A stretch of DNA of 64,000 bases from Longimicrobiales bacterium (GCA_951813395.1 OX638356.1:1281340-1345339), one strand, 5' to 3'. Shown: positions 1 to 9,403, counted from the stretch's first letter. The notes: generated by a model not told the origin, from the letters alone. Numbers and translations: made by a program.

Positions 1-86
1 GGGTCGATTCGGAGCGCAACCTGCTGTTTATCAAGGGCGGGATTCCGGGCAGCAGGAACAGCTACGTCCTGATCCGGAAACAGTGA
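1..86 (+). CDS. rplC: 50S ribosomal protein L3, C-terminal end (partial)
   Basis: Only the last 27 codons are in the window, read in the frame starting at base 3 and ending at TGA 84-86. The tail, with FIKGGIPGSRNSYVLIRK, matches the conserved end of bacterial L3, a large-subunit protein that helps start 23S rRNA assembly. It sits directly before rplD, as in S10 operons. The upstream part, rpsJ and the operon promoter lie outside the window. Confidence 0.9.
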   Translation, partial: VDSERNLLFIKGGIPGSRNSYVLIRKQ

Positions 87-87
87 C

Positions 88-756
88 ATGTATAAGGCCA
101 CCTACTTCAAGACGGACGGCTCCGCGGGTTCGGAGGTCACGCTCCCGAGCGCGATCTTCGACGGCGTGATTCACGAAGCGGTGCTCCACCAGGTCATCAA
201 GGCTCATTTGGCCAATCGTCGCCAGGGCACGGCATCCAGGAAGAACCGGAGCGCCGTCGCCGGCGGGAGCCGCAAGCCGTGGAGGCAGAAAGGCACCGGG
301 CGGGCGCGCCAGGGCACCATACGCGCGGTTCAGTGGAGAGGCGGCGGGAGGGCGTTTCCGCCCCGGCCCCATTCGTGGAATCAGAAGATTCCCAGGCGGT
401 TGCGCGCTCTCGCTCGCAGCTCCGCGTACAACAGCCGGGCCGAGGCGGGACGAGTGGCGATCATCGAGGGCTTCGACTTCGAGGCGCCCGGGACCCGCCG
501 ACTGACGCAACTGCTCGGCAAGATCGACCGCCCCGGCAAGATCCTGTTCCTCACCAACGGGTTGAATCGCGAATTGTACCTTTCGGGACGCAACCTGCCC
601 GACGTAAGAGTCATGCCGTTCGGGCTGGAGTCGACCTACGATGTCGTCTGGTCCGGCACGGTCATCATCGAGGAGGGAGCGCTCGCTTCCGTTGGCGACA
701 CGGCGGCCCGCGACGAGCGTCCGCGGCGGCGTCCCTTCGGGCGGGAGGAGGCGTGA
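88..756 (+). CDS. rplD: 50S ribosomal protein L4
   Basis: A 222-residue L4, slightly longer than the usual ~205. The rRNA-binding loop is clear at about residues 50-95 (SRKPWRQKGTGRARQGTIRAV, then RGGGRAFPPRPHSW). L4 lines the peptide exit tunnel and in some bacteria represses its own S10 operon. The extra length is a basic/acidic C-terminal tail (about residues 205-222) without recognisable function. One base separates it from rplC, and its stop overlaps the rplW start (GTGATG), so the pair is probably translationally coupled. Confidence 0.97.
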   Translation: MYKATYFKTDGSAGSEVTLPSAIFDGVIHEAVLHQVIKAHLANRRQGTASRKNRSAVAGGSRKPWRQKGTGRARQGTIRAVQWRGGGRAFPPRPHSWNQKIPRRLRALARSSAYNSRAEAGRVAIIEGFDFEAPGTRRLTQLLGKIDRPGKILFLTNGLNRELYLSGRNLPDVRVMPFGLESTYDVVWSGTVIIEEGALASVGDTAARDERPRRRPFGREEA

Positions 757-1064
757 TGCGCGAAGCCTATGACGTGATCGTCGCGCCGGTGGTCACCGAG
801 AAGACGACCGGCCAGATGGAGACAAGTCAGTACACCTTCGTCGTGAACGAGCGCTCCAACAAGCACGAGATTGCGAGAGCGGTGGAGTCGCTGTGGGACG
901 TGAAGGTCACCGACGTGCGTACCATGCGGTATCCCGGCAAGGCGAAGCGGGCCCTCCTGGGACGAATGGTCAAGAACTGGGAACTCGGCCGGCGGCCATC
1001 ATACAAGAAGGCGGTGGTGCAGCTGGTCGAGGGCGATCAGATCGAATTCTACGAGATGGGTTGA
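756..1064 (+). CDS. rplW: 50S ribosomal protein L23
   Basis: A 102-residue L23 starting at the ATG that overlaps the rplD stop. The N-terminus (YDVIVAPVVTEKT) and the family motif VNERSNKHEIARAVE are intact. A basic loop (KRALLGRMVKNWELGRRPSYKKA) matches the extended arm that lines the exit tunnel. L23 forms the docking site at the tunnel exit for trigger factor, SRP and the Sec translocon. Gene order L4-L23-L2 is canonical. Confidence 0.96.
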   Translation: MREAYDVIVAPVVTEKTTGQMETSQYTFVVNERSNKHEIARAVESLWDVKVTDVRTMRYPGKAKRALLGRMVKNWELGRRPSYKKAVVQLVEGDQIEFYEMG

Positions 1065-1067
1065 TCC

Positions 1068-1907
1068 ATGGCGCTCAAGAAATTCAGACCCGTGACGCCC
1101 GGAACCCGGTTCCGTTCGGTCACGGCCAAGGACGTGGTCACCCGCAAGGAGCCCGAGAAGTCCCTCACCGAGCCTCTGAAGAGGTCCGGCGGACGCAACC
1201 ACCACGGCCGGATCACGATCAGGCGCCGGGGCGGGGGCAACAAGCGCAGGTACCGCAAGGTGGACTTCCGGCGCAACAAGCACGGCGTCCCGGGCCGGAT
1301 CGCCGAGATCGAGTACGATCCGAACCGATCCGCGTTCATCGCCCTGGTGCACTACGAGGACGGCGATAAGCGCTATATCCTGTACGTGCGGGGAATGGGC
1401 GTCGGGGATGTGGTTGTGTCCGGTTCCGATGTCGACATTCGACCGGGCAACGCGCTGCCCCTCGAGCGCATTCCGCTCGGCACCACGGTCCACAATGTGG
1501 AGATGAAGCCGGGCAAGGGCGGGCAGATGGCGCGTTCGGCCGGCTCGGGAGTGCAGGTGGTGGCGAGGGAGGGGGACTACGTCACCCTTCGGCTGCCGTC
1601 CACGGAGGTCCGGCGCATCCACAAACGGTGTCTGGCCACCGTGGGTCAGGTCGGCAACGCGGATCACAACCTCCGGTCGCTGGGCAAGGCGGGCGCCAAC
1701 CGCTGGCGGGGCCGGCGTCCCAAGGTGCGGGGGGTTGCCATGAATCCCGTGGACCATCCGCTCGGCGGTGGCGAGGGCAAGGCGTCCGGAGGGCGCCCGC
1801 CGGTCACGCCGTGGGGCAAGCCGGAGGGTACCAAGACCCGCAAGAAGAGGAAGCAGTCAAACAAGTTCATCGTCCGTGGGCGCAAGCGCGGCAAGGCGAC
1901 GCGCTGA
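1068..1907 (+). CDS. rplB: 50S ribosomal protein L2
   Basis: A 279-residue L2, a primary 23S rRNA-binding protein needed for subunit association and close to the peptidyl-transferase centre. The RNA-binding core ([16 protein letters not shown]-like, about residues 42-60), the [16 protein letters not shown] segment and the C-terminal basic tail are all present. The conserved C-terminal motif reads DHPLGGGEG: residue 232 is Leu (codon CTC) where most bacteria have His (E. coli His229). The gene is otherwise normal and sits 3 bases after rplW. Confidence 0.97.
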   Translation: MALKKFRPVTPGTRFRSVTAKDVVTRKEPEKSLTEPLKRSGGRNHHGRITIRRRGGGNKRRYRKVDFRRNKHGVPGRIAEIEYDPNRSAFIALVHYEDGDKRYILYVRGMGVGDVVVSGSDVDIRPGNALPLERIPLGTTVHNVEMKPGKGGQMARSAGSGVQVVAREGDYVTLRLPSTEVRRIHKRCLATVGQVGNADHNLRSLGKAGANRWRGRRPKVRGVAMNPVDHPLGGGEGKASGGRPPVTPWGKPEGTKTRKKRKQSNKFIVRGRKRGKATR

Positions 1908-1939
1908 CCATGGGCCGCACGAAGACCGGGTAGGGAGCC

Positions 1940-2224
1940 ATGCCGCGAAGCGTCAAGAAGGGTCCGTTCATCGACGACAAGCTGTTGCGAAGGGTGGAGC
2001 TGATGAACGCGCGCAACGAGAGATCCGTGATTCGGACCTGGTCCCGCGCGTCGACGATCTCTCCCGACTTCGTGGGACACACCGTCGCGGTTCACAACGG
2101 CAACAAGTTCATTCCGGTGTACGTCACCGAGAACATGGTCGGTCACAAGCTCGGCGAGTTCGCTCCGACGCGCCTCTTCCGGGGTCACGGCGGCAAGCTG
2201 GCCGACAAGCGGTCGAGGATTTGA
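1940..2224 (+). CDS. rpsS: 30S ribosomal protein S19
   Basis: A 94-residue S19 with all signature blocks: [14 protein letters not shown] at the N-terminus, [18 protein letters not shown], and [12 protein letters not shown] near the end. It binds 16S rRNA in the 30S head next to S13. The start is ATG 1940 with a GGGAG ribosome-binding site just upstream. The 32-base gap to rplB holds a 7-codon ATG...TAG reading frame, which is probably fortuitous. Confidence 0.97.
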   Translation: MPRSVKKGPFIDDKLLRRVELMNARNERSVIRTWSRASTISPDFVGHTVAVHNGNKFIPVYVTENMVGHKLGEFAPTRLFRGHGGKLADKRSRI

Positions 2225-2228
2225 AGTC

Positions 2229-2582
2229 ATGGAGGCTCACGCGATCGCCAAGGACATCAGGATGAGCCCTCGAAAGGTTCGTCTCGTCGTAGATCAGATT
2301 CGGGGCCGGTCCGTCAGCGAAGCGAGTTCGGTACTTCGCTTCTCGAAAAAGGCGGCGGCGGTGCCCGTGGAAAAGACCCTGCAATCGGCTGTGGCCAATG
2401 CGCGGGAAAAGGCGGATCGGGACGGAGATTCCCTGGATGTGGACGATCTCGTGGTGAGCCGCGCCTTCGTCGACCCGGGTCCCACACTCAAGCGATGGAG
2501 GGCGGCTGCCATGGGACGAGCGACACCCCGCCGCCGCCGGACGAGCCACATCACGGTGGTCGTGAAAGCGAAGGAGAACTAA
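2229..2582 (+). CDS. rplV: 50S ribosomal protein L22
   Basis: A 117-residue L22. The family signature is present at the N-terminus ([20 protein letters not shown]). The long beta-hairpin that reaches into the exit tunnel appears as [33 protein letters not shown]-type sequence; macrolide-resistance changes map to this loop in other bacteria. The gene follows rpsS by 4 bases and precedes rpsC by 4 bases. Confidence 0.96.
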   Translation: MEAHAIAKDIRMSPRKVRLVVDQIRGRSVSEASSVLRFSKKAAAVPVEKTLQSAVANAREKADRDGDSLDVDDLVVSRAFVDPGPTLKRWRAAAMGRATPRRRRTSHITVVVKAKEN

Positions 2583-2586
2583 GCGG

Positions 2587-3252
2587 ATGGGCCAGAAAAC
2601 CCACCCCCACGGATTCCGGCTCGGGATCGTCTCGGACTGGCGCTCCCACTGGTACGCCGAACGGGACTTCCCCGCGCTCCTCAAGGAGGATCATACGATT
2701 CGCAGATACCTCCACCGACGGCTTCATCACGCGGCCGTCGCAACGGTGGAGATCGCGCGCAAGCCCTCCAAGCTCGTCGTTACCGTGCATACGGCGCGGC
2801 CAGGCGTCGTGATCGGCAAGCGGGGGGCCGAAGTGGACAAGCTGCGCGACGAATTGGCGGTGCTGACCAACAGCGAGGTCTCGGTTAACGTCGAGGAGAT
2901 CAAGCGCCCCGAGCTGAACGCGCGCCTGGTCGCCGACAACGTGGCTCACCAGATCCGGCAGCGCATTTCCTTCCGGCGAGCCATGAAGCGCGCGGTCCAG
3001 TCGGCCATGCGCGCCGGCGCCGAAGGCATTCGCATTCAGTGCGCGGGCAGACTGGGCGGGGCCGAGATCGCACGCACCGAGGGCTACAACGAAGGCCGGG
3101 TTCCCCTGCACACGCTGCGTGCGGAGATCGACTACTCACACGTCGAGGCCCGCACCACGTACGGGACCGTCGGCGTCAAGTGCTGGATCTTCAAGGGCGA
3201 AATGGTCGAGGACCGCTTCGGTCGGACGTACTCGGCCGGACCGAACGCCTAG
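2587..3252 (+). CDS. rpsC: 30S ribosomal protein S3
   Basis: A 221-residue S3. It opens with [14 protein letters not shown] and has the KH domain loop [15 protein letters not shown] (about residues 75-90). The C-terminal domain includes [15 protein letters not shown] and the end KCWIFKGE. S3 sits at the mRNA entry channel with S4 and S5 and contributes to mRNA unwinding. Length, order and spacing (4 bases after rplV) are normal. Confidence 0.97.
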   Translation: MGQKTHPHGFRLGIVSDWRSHWYAERDFPALLKEDHTIRRYLHRRLHHAAVATVEIARKPSKLVVTVHTARPGVVIGKRGAEVDKLRDELAVLTNSEVSVNVEEIKRPELNARLVADNVAHQIRQRISFRRAMKRAVQSAMRAGAEGIRIQCAGRLGGAEIARTEGYNEGRVPLHTLRAEIDYSHVEARTTYGTVGVKCWIFKGEMVEDRFGRTYSAGPNA

Positions 3253-3274
3253 GAAGCAGTGAGGAGATAGAGAA

Positions 3275-3691
3275 ATGCTGGCACCGAAGCGGGTAAGGCG
3301 CAGAAAGACCCACAAGGGGAAGATGCGCGGGAAGGCCTACCGGGGAAGCAGGGTTTCCTTCGGGGAATACGGCCTTCAGGCGCTCGAGGCGAGCTGGATC
3401 ACGAGTCGCCAGATCGAATCCGCCCGTGTGGCAATCACCAGGCACGTGAAAAGGGGCGGGAACGTGTGGATCCGGATCTTCCCCGACAAGCCCATCACCA
3501 AAAAGCCGGCCGAGACGCGCATGGGCAAGGGAAAGGGGAACCCGGAGGAATGGGTTGCCGTGGTAAAGCCCGGACGAATCATGTTTGAACTGGAAGGCGT
3601 GCCCGTCGAAACGGCGCGCAGAGCGATGGAGCTGGCCTCCTTCAAGCTTCCCGTAAAGACCAGATTCGTCGATCGGGAATCTCAATTCTAG
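3275..3691 (+). CDS. rplP: 50S ribosomal protein L16
   Basis: A 138-residue L16 starting [19 protein letters not shown]. It has the family motifs [29 protein letters not shown] and the glycine-rich [19 protein letters not shown]16 organises the A-site region and helps position tRNA at the peptidyl-transferase centre. A 22-base spacer with GAGGAG separates it from rpsC. Confidence 0.97.
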   Translation: MLAPKRVRRRKTHKGKMRGKAYRGSRVSFGEYGLQALEASWITSRQIESARVAITRHVKRGGNVWIRIFPDKPITKKPAETRMGKGKGNPEEWVAVVKPGRIMFELEGVPVETARRAMELASFKLPVKTRFVDRESQF

Positions 3692-3711
3692 GTCAAGGGA
3701 GATAGAGACAG

Positions 3712-3921
3712 GTGAAGGCGGAAGAGATTCGCGAGCTTGACGACGCCGAGTTGAACCACAGGCTTGGCGAGCTGCGGCTGGAGCAGTTCCGGCTCCGCTT
3801 CCGCAGCGCAATCATGCAGCTTGAGAACCCGAGCCTGCGGCGCGAGATCCGGCGGGACATCGCACGCATCAGGACGATTCTGCACGAGCGCCGCACAGCG
3901 GGGGAGAGGGAGCAGCAATGA
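3712..3921 (+). CDS. rpmC: 50S ribosomal protein L29
   Basis: A 69-residue L29 beginning at GTG 3712, preceded by GGGAG. It has the typical two-helix pattern: MKAEEIREL at the start, the [13 protein letters not shown] helix and the [18 protein letters not shown] helix. L29 lies at the tunnel exit beside L23. The stop overlaps the start of rpsQ by 4 bases (ATGA). Confidence 0.94.
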   Translation: MKAEEIRELDDAELNHRLGELRLEQFRLRFRSAIMQLENPSLRREIRRDIARIRTILHERRTAGEREQQ

Positions 3922-4184
3922 ACGCGAACGACGAGCGCAGCCGGCGCAAGGTGCGTACCGGTCTGGTGGTCAGCGACCGGGCCGAAAAGACCGTGACGGT
4001 GATGGTGGAACGCCGCTTTGCCCACCCACTTTACGGAAAACAGGTGAAGCGCACGAAGAAGTACCATGCACACGACGAAACCAACGAGTACCGGGTCGGC
4101 GACACGGTCTCGATCATGGAAACGCGCCCGCTCTCGAAGACCAAGAGGTGGCGCGTGGTTGAACTCATCGAACGGCCCGCCTGA
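3918..4184 (+). CDS. rpsQ: 30S ribosomal protein S17
   Basis: An 88-residue S17, an OB-fold primary binder of 16S rRNA. The signature pattern [20 protein letters not shown] is followed by [19 protein letters not shown] and the conserved [22 protein letters not shown] block. It starts inside the rpmC stop (ATGA), which implies translational coupling. Confidence 0.96.
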   Translation: MNANDERSRRKVRTGLVVSDRAEKTVTVMVERRFAHPLYGKQVKRTKKYHAHDETNEYRVGDTVSIMETRPLSKTKRWRVVELIERPA

Positions 4185-4215
4185 CTGTCCGCGGGTCGAG
4201 GACCGGAGAGATCCG

Positions 4216-4584
4216 ATGATCCAACAGGAATCGATGCTCAAGATCGCCGACAACACGGGCGCGAAGCGGGCGCTTTGCATCCGTGTCCTCGGTGGGTCGG
4301 GGCGGCGCTATGCCCGGATAGGCGACAGGGTCATCGTTACGATCAAGGACGCGGTGCCCAACGCGCCGATCAAGAAGGGCGAGGTTCTTGAGGCGGTCGT
4401 CGTGCGTACCGCCAAGGAAATGCGCAGACGCGACGGAACCTACATTCGCTTCGACGACAACGCGGCCGTGCTGATCAATGCCCAGCAGGAACCGCGCGGG
4501 ACCCGGATCTTCGGCCCCGTGGGGCGCGAGCTGCGCGAAAAGCGGTACATGCGGATCGTTTCCCTGGCACCGGAGGTGCTTTGA
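4216..4584 (+). CDS. rplN: 50S ribosomal protein L14
   Basis: A 122-residue L14, exactly the usual length, starting [17 protein letters not shown]. It carries [17 protein letters not shown], the [12 protein letters not shown] segment, [11 protein letters not shown] and the ending [12 protein letters not shown] 4216 is chosen over upstream in-frame codons because it gives the family N-terminus and follows a GGAGAG site. L14 contacts 16S rRNA in an intersubunit bridge and is the docking site of the silencing factor RsfS. Confidence 0.97.
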   Translation: MIQQESMLKIADNTGAKRALCIRVLGGSGRRYARIGDRVIVTIKDAVPNAPIKKGEVLEAVVVRTAKEMRRRDGTYIRFDDNAAVLINAQQEPRGTRIFGPVGRELREKRYMRIVSLAPEVL

Positions 4585-4586
4585 TC

Positions 4587-4916
4587 ATGGGCTGGACGAA
4601 GATCGTCAAGGGCGACCGGGTCAGGGTGATCCGGGGCAACCACCGGGACGCGGAGGGCACGGTGCTCCGCGTCATCCGCGATACCCGCCAGGTCGTCGTG
4701 CAGGGCGTGAACATGCGAAAGCGCCACACCCGGCCGTCGCAACAGAACCCCGAGGGGGGCATCATCACCTTCGAGGGACCGATCCATATCTCCAACGTGA
4801 TGCTGATCGAACCGGCGACCGGCGATGCCAGCCGCGTCCGGATGCGCGTGGAGCCCGATGGACTGAAGGAACGGATTGCCGTCAAGAGCGGAAACCCCGT
4901 GCCGAAGGGAGCCTGA
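4587..4916 (+). CDS. rplX: 50S ribosomal protein L24
   Basis: A 109-residue L24 with the N-terminal KOW motif (IVKGDRVRVIRGNHRDAEGTV), the VVQGVNMRKRHTRPSQQNPEGG loop and the HISNVMLI strand. It is an assembly initiator on 23S rRNA domain I. A TTG at 4581 overlapping the rplN stop is also in frame, but ATG 4587 is preferred: it is 10 bases after the GGAGG at 4572-4576 and starts closer to the usual family N-terminus. Confidence 0.94.
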   Translation: MGWTKIVKGDRVRVIRGNHRDAEGTVLRVIRDTRQVVVQGVNMRKRHTRPSQQNPEGGIITFEGPIHISNVMLIEPATGDASRVRMRVEPDGLKERIAVKSGNPVPKGA

Positions 4917-4950
4917 TCCTGCGGCATTGAAGCGAGGATACGAGAGGAAG

Positions 4951-5523
4951 ATGGAACCACGGCTGTTGAACCACTACAGGGAGGTTGCCAGGCCGGCGCT
5001 GCAGGAGCAGTTCGGCTTTGCCAACCCTCACCAGATCCCCCGGGTCGTCAAGGTGACCCTCAACGTCGGCGTTGGAGAGGGTAGCCGGGAACGCAAGCTG
5101 GTCGATTCGGTCGCCGGCGAGTTGACCGTGATCTCGGGACAGAGGTCCGTGATCACCCGGGCTCGGCGATCGATCTCCAACTTCCAGCTTCGCGAGGGCA
5201 TGCCGGTCGGCGCTTCCGTGACGCTGAGGCGGCGCGGAATGTGGGAATTCATCGACCGCTTCGTCTCGGTCGCCGTCCCCCGCATCCGCGACTTCAGGGG
5301 TCTCAACACACGCTCCTTCGACGGCCGCGGCAACTACACCGTCGGGATCAGGGAGCAGATCATCTTCCCCGAGGTGGACTACGACAAGGTGAACCGAATC
5401 CACGGGATGGACGTAACGGTCGTGACTTCGACCGACAAGGACGATCAGGCGTACGCGCTACTGCGCCAACTCGGATTCCCCTTCAGGGGCGAAGTCCCGG
5501 TGATCATCGGGGCCCAGGCCTGA
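4951..5523 (+). CDS. rplE: 50S ribosomal protein L5
   Basis: A 190-residue L5, the 5S rRNA-binding protein in the central protuberance that touches P-site tRNA. Signatures are the start RLLNHYREVARPALQEQFG, KVTLNVGVGEGSRERK, RAR-SISNFQLREGMPVGASVTLR and GNYTVGIREQIIFPEVDYDKV. ATG 4951 follows GAGAGGAAG and gives the family length. The usual next gene, rpsN/rpsZ (S14), is absent: rpsH starts only 23 bases later. Confidence 0.97.
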   Translation: MEPRLLNHYREVARPALQEQFGFANPHQIPRVVKVTLNVGVGEGSRERKLVDSVAGELTVISGQRSVITRARRSISNFQLREGMPVGASVTLRRRGMWEFIDRFVSVAVPRIRDFRGLNTRSFDGRGNYTVGIREQIIFPEVDYDKVNRIHGMDVTVVTSTDKDDQAYALLRQLGFPFRGEVPVIIGAQA

Positions 5524-5546
5524 AACGAGGAGAGACAGAACCAGCC

Positions 5547-5939
5547 ATGATGACCGATCCCATCGCGGACATGCTGACCCGGGTCCGGAACGCCGGGAGG
5601 GCCGGGCACCGTTGGGCCGATGTCCCGCTGTCCAAGCTCAAGGTGGAGGTGGCGCGGCTCCTGAAGGACAACGCGTTCGTCCATGACTTCAAGGTCCTTA
5701 ACGACGGCCGGCACGGTCTCGTTCGCGTCTATCTGAAGTATCACGAAGGAGAACACGTCATTCGGCGCATTGCCCGGGTATCCAGACCGGGACGGCGGCG
5801 TTACGTGGGTGTCGATGAGATTCCACGAGTCCGCAACGGACTGGGAATGGCCATGCTCTCCACATCCCGGGGCCTGCTCTCCGACCGTGCCGCCCGCGAG
5901 GCCGGCGTGGGCGGTGAGCTTCTCGCGGTGATCTGGTAG
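5547..5939 (+). CDS. rpsH: 30S ribosomal protein S8
   Basis: A 130-residue S8, the usual length, starting MMTDPIADMLTRVRNAGRAGH. The C-terminal hallmark GLGMAMLSTSRGLLSDRAAREAGVGGELLAVIW is present (more usually ...GG...C.VW). S8 binds helix 21 of 16S rRNA and, in E. coli, represses the spc operon. The start is a double ATG (5547 and 5550), preceded by GAGGAGAG. Confidence 0.96.
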   Translation: MMTDPIADMLTRVRNAGRAGHRWADVPLSKLKVEVARLLKDNAFVHDFKVLNDGRHGLVRVYLKYHEGEHVIRRIARVSRPGRRRYVGVDEIPRVRNGLGMAMLSTSRGLLSDRAAREAGVGGELLAVIW

Positions 5940-5948
5940 GAGGTTTCG

Positions 5949-6497
5949 ATGTCACGAATCGGCAAGAAGCCGGTCACGATCCCCGACGGCGTCAGCGTTA
6001 CCGTTGACGGGCAGCGGGTTGCCGCCAAGGGTCCCAAGGGGGAGCTGGAACTTCAGGTGCGCGCCCCGATCCGCGTGGGTTGGGACGGGCAGGACGGCGG
6101 TACGCTCGTCGTTACACGCCCCGACGACCGGAAGGACAACCGTGCGCTGCACGGCCTGACCCGCTCCCTGGTTGCGAATATCGTCGAGGGCGTCAGCCAG
6201 GGGTTCAGCAAGACCCTAGAGATCGTGGGCGTGGGCTATCGGGTCCAGCCTCAGGGCAAGGGGCTCCGGCTGAGCCTGGGGTTCTCGCATCCGATCGATT
6301 ATCCGGCACCGGACGGGATCAGCTTCGAGACTCCGAACCAGACGACGATCGTGATCAAGGGCGCGGACAAGCAGCAGGTGGGTCACACGGCGGCCGTGAT
6401 CCGGTCCTTTCGCCCCCCGGAGCCGTACAAGGGGAAGGGTGTGAGGTACAAGGACGAACACGTCCGGCGCAAGGCCGGCAAAACGGCCGGAGCATGA
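5949..6497 (+). CDS. rplF: 50S ribosomal protein L6
   Basis: A 182-residue L6 with the [17 protein letters not shown] start, two repeated alpha/beta domains, and the C-terminal signature [25 protein letters not shown]6 sits near the sarcin-ricin loop, where GTPase factors bind. It follows an AGGAGG site and its stop overlaps the rplR start. Confidence 0.97.
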   Translation: MSRIGKKPVTIPDGVSVTVDGQRVAAKGPKGELELQVRAPIRVGWDGQDGGTLVVTRPDDRKDNRALHGLTRSLVANIVEGVSQGFSKTLEIVGVGYRVQPQGKGLRLSLGFSHPIDYPAPDGISFETPNQTTIVIKGADKQQVGHTAAVIRSFRPPEPYKGKGVRYKDEHVRRKAGKTAGA

Positions 6498-6886
6498 CGA
6501 TGATAAAGCCGAGCAAGTTGAGGAAGAGCCGCCGACTGCAGCGTCAGCGGCGCCACGCGCGCATCCGGAAACGCGTGCACGGGACGGGCGACCGGCCGCG
6601 GCTGGCCGTCCACCGGTCGATTCGCAACATCCAGGGCCAACTGATCGACGACGAGTCGGGGCGGACCCTGATGGGTCTCTCCACGCTCGCTCCCGAACTG
6701 AGAGATGGAACCCGGGACGAGGGGAATCGCAAGGTGGAGGCGGCCCGGGCCGCGGGCAGGCTGCTCGCCGAGCGGGCCCGCGAGCACGGGGTTACCAGCG
6801 TCGTGTTCGACCGGGGCGGGTTCCGGTATCACGGCCGTGTCAGAGCGTTCGCGGAAGGCGCGCGCGCAGGAGGTCTGTCGTTCTGA
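6494..6886 (+). CDS. rplR: 50S ribosomal protein L18
   Basis: A 130-residue L18, which binds 5S rRNA with L5. The basic N-terminus ([21 protein letters not shown]) is followed by [20 protein letters not shown] and the end [26 protein letters not shown]-like. ATG 6494 overlaps the rplF stop (ATGA); ATG 6500 is an alternative that would shorten it by two residues. The last base is shared with the rpsE start. Confidence 0.96.
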   Translation: MTMIKPSKLRKSRRLQRQRRHARIRKRVHGTGDRPRLAVHRSIRNIQGQLIDDESGRTLMGLSTLAPELRDGTRDEGNRKVEAARAAGRLLAERAREHGVTSVVFDRGGFRYHGRVRAFAEGARAGGLSF

Positions 6887-7407
6887 TGGCCAGAGACAAG
6901 CGTCCTCCCCGAGAGGGGGCCGAGCAGGTCGAGAACCTGATCCACATCAACCGCGTGGCGAAGGTCGTGAAGGGGGGGCGCCGCTTCTCCTTTACGGCGC
7001 TGGTCGCGGTCGGCAACCAGGCCGGTCGCGTCGGGATCGCGCACGCCAAGGCGAACGAGGTGGCGGAGGCGATCCGCAAAGCCTTCGAGCAGGCCCGCCG
7101 GGCAATGATCGACATACCGGTCACACAGGGAACCATCCCCCACGAGATCATCGGGCGCTGGGGCGCGGGCCGTGTGCTGATGCGTCCCGCGGCGCCGGGG
7201 ACGGGAGTGATCGCCGGCGGTCCGGTACGCGCCGTGCTCGAGGCGGCGGGAATTACCGACGTGCTGACCAAGAGCCTGGGCACGAACAACCCGATCAACG
7301 TGGTGCGCGCGACCGTCAACGGTCTCGAGAACCTGGTCACCGCGTATGATGTGGCCGCCGAACGGGGCATCTCCGTTGAAGAACTTGGAGTGGTGAATCG
7401 TGGCTAG
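6886..7407 (+). CDS. rpsE: 30S ribosomal protein S5
   Basis: A 173-residue S5. It has the dsRNA-binding-like N-terminal domain ([44 protein letters not shown]) and the C-terminal ribosomal domain ([41 protein letters not shown]). S5 acts in decoding accuracy and mRNA entry. The start overlaps the rplR stop, and the end overlaps the rpmD start by 8 bases. Confidence 0.97.
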   Translation: MARDKRPPREGAEQVENLIHINRVAKVVKGGRRFSFTALVAVGNQAGRVGIAHAKANEVAEAIRKAFEQARRAMIDIPVTQGTIPHEIIGRWGAGRVLMRPAAPGTGVIAGGPVRAVLEAAGITDVLTKSLGTNNPINVVRATVNGLENLVTAYDVAAERGISVEELGVVNRG

Positions 7408-7585
7408 ACGCATCAGGATCACTCAGGTACGCAGCGGCGTTGGGCGTCAGAAGGTGCAGCGACGCACCCTTGAGGCGCTCGGACTCCGGCGCCACCAGCA
7501 GGCGGTGGTCCACGACGACACGCCTGCGATCCGCGGAATGATCAGGAAAGTGGACTATCTGGTAGAGGTCAAGGAGGTGGATTGA
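7400..7585 (+). CDS. rpmD: 50S ribosomal protein L30
   Basis: A 61-residue L30 starting at GTG 7400. It shows [27 protein letters not shown], a variant of the common motif ending in TLxxLGLrk, and [12 protein letters not shown] at the end. L30 is a small non-essential large-subunit protein. It overlaps rpsE by 8 bases and precedes rplO by 3 bases. Confidence 0.93.
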   Translation: MARRIRITQVRSGVGRQKVQRRTLEALGLRRHQQAVVHDDTPAIRGMIRKVDYLVEVKEVD

Positions 7586-7588
7586 CCG

Positions 7589-8050
7589 ATGATCGAGCTT
7601 CACAACCTGCGGTCCCCGAAGGGGTCGCACCGATCGCGCAAGCGGGTGGGGCGCGGACCCGGCTCCGGCAAGGGCAAGAGGTCGGGCAGGGGAGACAAGG
7701 GACAGAACTCGCGCTCGGGCGGCGGTGTTCCGGCCTGGTTCGAGGGCGGCCAGATGCCCCTGCAGCGGCGGATCCCGAAGCGAGGATTCAAGAACCGCAA
7801 CCGAATCGAATACCAGGTCGTCAACGTAGGTGACCTGCACATCGTAAACGGCGACGCGACGCCCGAGGGGCTGAAGGCGGCGGGACTGGTTCGCTCCCTT
7901 CGTCGTCCGGTGAAGATTCTCGGCAATGGCGACATTGCCGTTGCGGTCACTTGCTCGGTTCATGCCGTGTCCGCCAGTGCCCGCGAGAAGATCGAGGCCG
8001 CCGGTGGCTCGGTGGCGATTATCTCCCTGCGCGGTGGGGAAGACCAATAG
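7589..8050 (+). CDS. rplO: 50S ribosomal protein L15
   Basis: A 153-residue L15. The glycine-rich N-terminus ([32 protein letters not shown], about residues 10-43) threads through 23S rRNA. It is followed by [17 protein letters not shown] and a globular C-terminal domain ending [14 protein letters not shown]. The gene is followed by secY after a 36-base gap containing GGGGAGGGG. Confidence 0.96.
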   Translation: MIELHNLRSPKGSHRSRKRVGRGPGSGKGKRSGRGDKGQNSRSGGGVPAWFEGGQMPLQRRIPKRGFKNRNRIEYQVVNVGDLHIVNGDATPEGLKAAGLVRSLRRPVKILGNGDIAVAVTCSVHAVSASAREKIEAAGGSVAIISLRGGEDQ

Positions 8051-8086
8051 TGCGTCCGGCGGCGGACGGGGGGAGGGGTCCCGACA

Positions 8087-9400
8087 ATGGCTAATCCGAT
8101 TCCGAATCTCTTCCGTGCCCCGGAGCTGAAGAAGAAGATCCTCTTCACGCTCCTAATCATGATGGTATATCGGATCGGATCGCACATCACGGTGCCCGGG
8201 GTCGACGTCGGCGCGCTCCAGGCGCTTTCCGGCCAGTTTTCCGGCACGTTCCTCGGCGTCTACGACATGTTCGTCGGCGGGGGCCTGAGCCGGGCCACGA
8301 TCTTCGCGCTGGGGATCATGCCCTACATCTCGGCGAGCATCATGTTCCAGTTGCTCGCCGCGGTCTTCCCAACCGTCGAAAAGCTGCAGAAGGAGGGTGA
8401 ACAGGGACGGAAGAAGCTGACCCAGTGGACTCGCTACACCACGGTCCTGCTCTGCCTCATCCAGTCGTATGCGTACGCCTCGTTCCTGCAAAGCCTGGGC
8501 GAGGCCGTGCGCGTGCCCGGATTCGGATTCGCCTTCTCGACCGTGATCACCCTTACCGTCGGCGGCGTCTTCATCATGTGGATGGGTGAGCAGATCACGG
8601 AGCGGGGCGTCGGCAACGGAATGTCGCTGATGATCTTCTTCTCGATCATCCAGGGCTTCCCCCAGGCCATCGTACGCACCTGGGAATCGCTGATGATCGG
8701 CGAGATCGGCCTGTTCGAGATCGTGGCGCTGCTCGCGGTGGTCGTGGGCATCACGGCGGGGGTCGTGGCGATGACCATGGCGGCCCGAAAAATACCCGTG
8801 CAGATCCCGCGGAAGGTCGTCGGACGGGGCCGCATCCGCGAGGGCCAGAAGAGCTTCATTCCCCTGCGCATCAACTCGGCCGGGGTGATGCCCATCATCT
8901 TCGCCCAGTCCTTCATCGTGGTTCCCGGCACCCTCGCCGCCTTCAGTTCCGTGCCGTTCATTGCGGACCTGGCGGACATCTTCCAGCCCGGGAACTGGGC
9001 GTACTACCTCACCTACGCCGCCCTCATCATCTTCTTCACCTACTTCTACACGGCAATCATCTTCAACCCGGTCGACCTGGCGGAGAACCTGAAGAAACAG
9101 GGCGCCTTCATCCCCGGCGTGAAGCCGGGCACGCGCACGGCCGAGTATATCGACCGCATCCTGACCCGCGTCACCCTGCCGGGATCGGTCTACCTCGCGC
9201 TGATCGCGCTGGTGCCCTTCTGGATCTTCGACATCTTCGGCATCCAGAACTTCGCGTTCGGGGGAACCAGTCTGCTGATCGTCGTGGGCGTGGGACTCGA
9301 CACCGTGCAGCAGGCGCAGCAGCACCTGTTGCTCCGCCACTACGACGGCTTCATGAAGAAGGGGCGGGTGAAGATGCGCGGCCGACAGCGATACGTCTAG
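8087..9400 (+). CDS. secY: Protein translocase subunit SecY
   Basis: A 437-residue SecY, the channel of the SecYEG translocon in the inner membrane. About ten hydrophobic segments are visible. Family motifs include TVPGVD near the first segment, the plug-region GGGLSRATIFALGIMPYI, TQWTRYTT, GNGMSLMIF, and the cytosolic loop with KIPVQIPRKVVGRGRIREGQKSFIPLRIN. The C-terminal part (YDGFMKKGRVKMRGR) also fits. It lies in the usual place between rplO and adk; its ATPase partner SecA is encoded at 20.9 kb. Confidence 0.97.
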   Translation: MANPIPNLFRAPELKKKILFTLLIMMVYRIGSHITVPGVDVGALQALSGQFSGTFLGVYDMFVGGGLSRATIFALGIMPYISASIMFQLLAAVFPTVEKLQKEGEQGRKKLTQWTRYTTVLLCLIQSYAYASFLQSLGEAVRVPGFGFAFSTVITLTVGGVFIMWMGEQITERGVGNGMSLMIFFSIIQGFPQAIVRTWESLMIGEIGLFEIVALLAVVVGITAGVVAMTMAARKIPVQIPRKVVGRGRIREGQKSFIPLRINSAGVMPIIFAQSFIVVPGTLAAFSSVPFIADLADIFQPGNWAYYLTYAALIIFFTYFYTAIIFNPVDLAENLKKQGAFIPGVKPGTRTAEYIDRILTRVTLPGSVYLALIALVPFWIFDIFGIQNFAFGGTSLLIVVGVGLDTVQQAQQHLLLRHYDGFMKKGRVKMRGRQRYV

Positions 9401-9403
9401 CCC

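Noticed and set aside
1910-1933. Seven-codon ATG...TAG frame between rplB and rpsS
   Set aside because: Too short, no ribosome-binding site of its own, no known leader-peptide pattern; likely chance.
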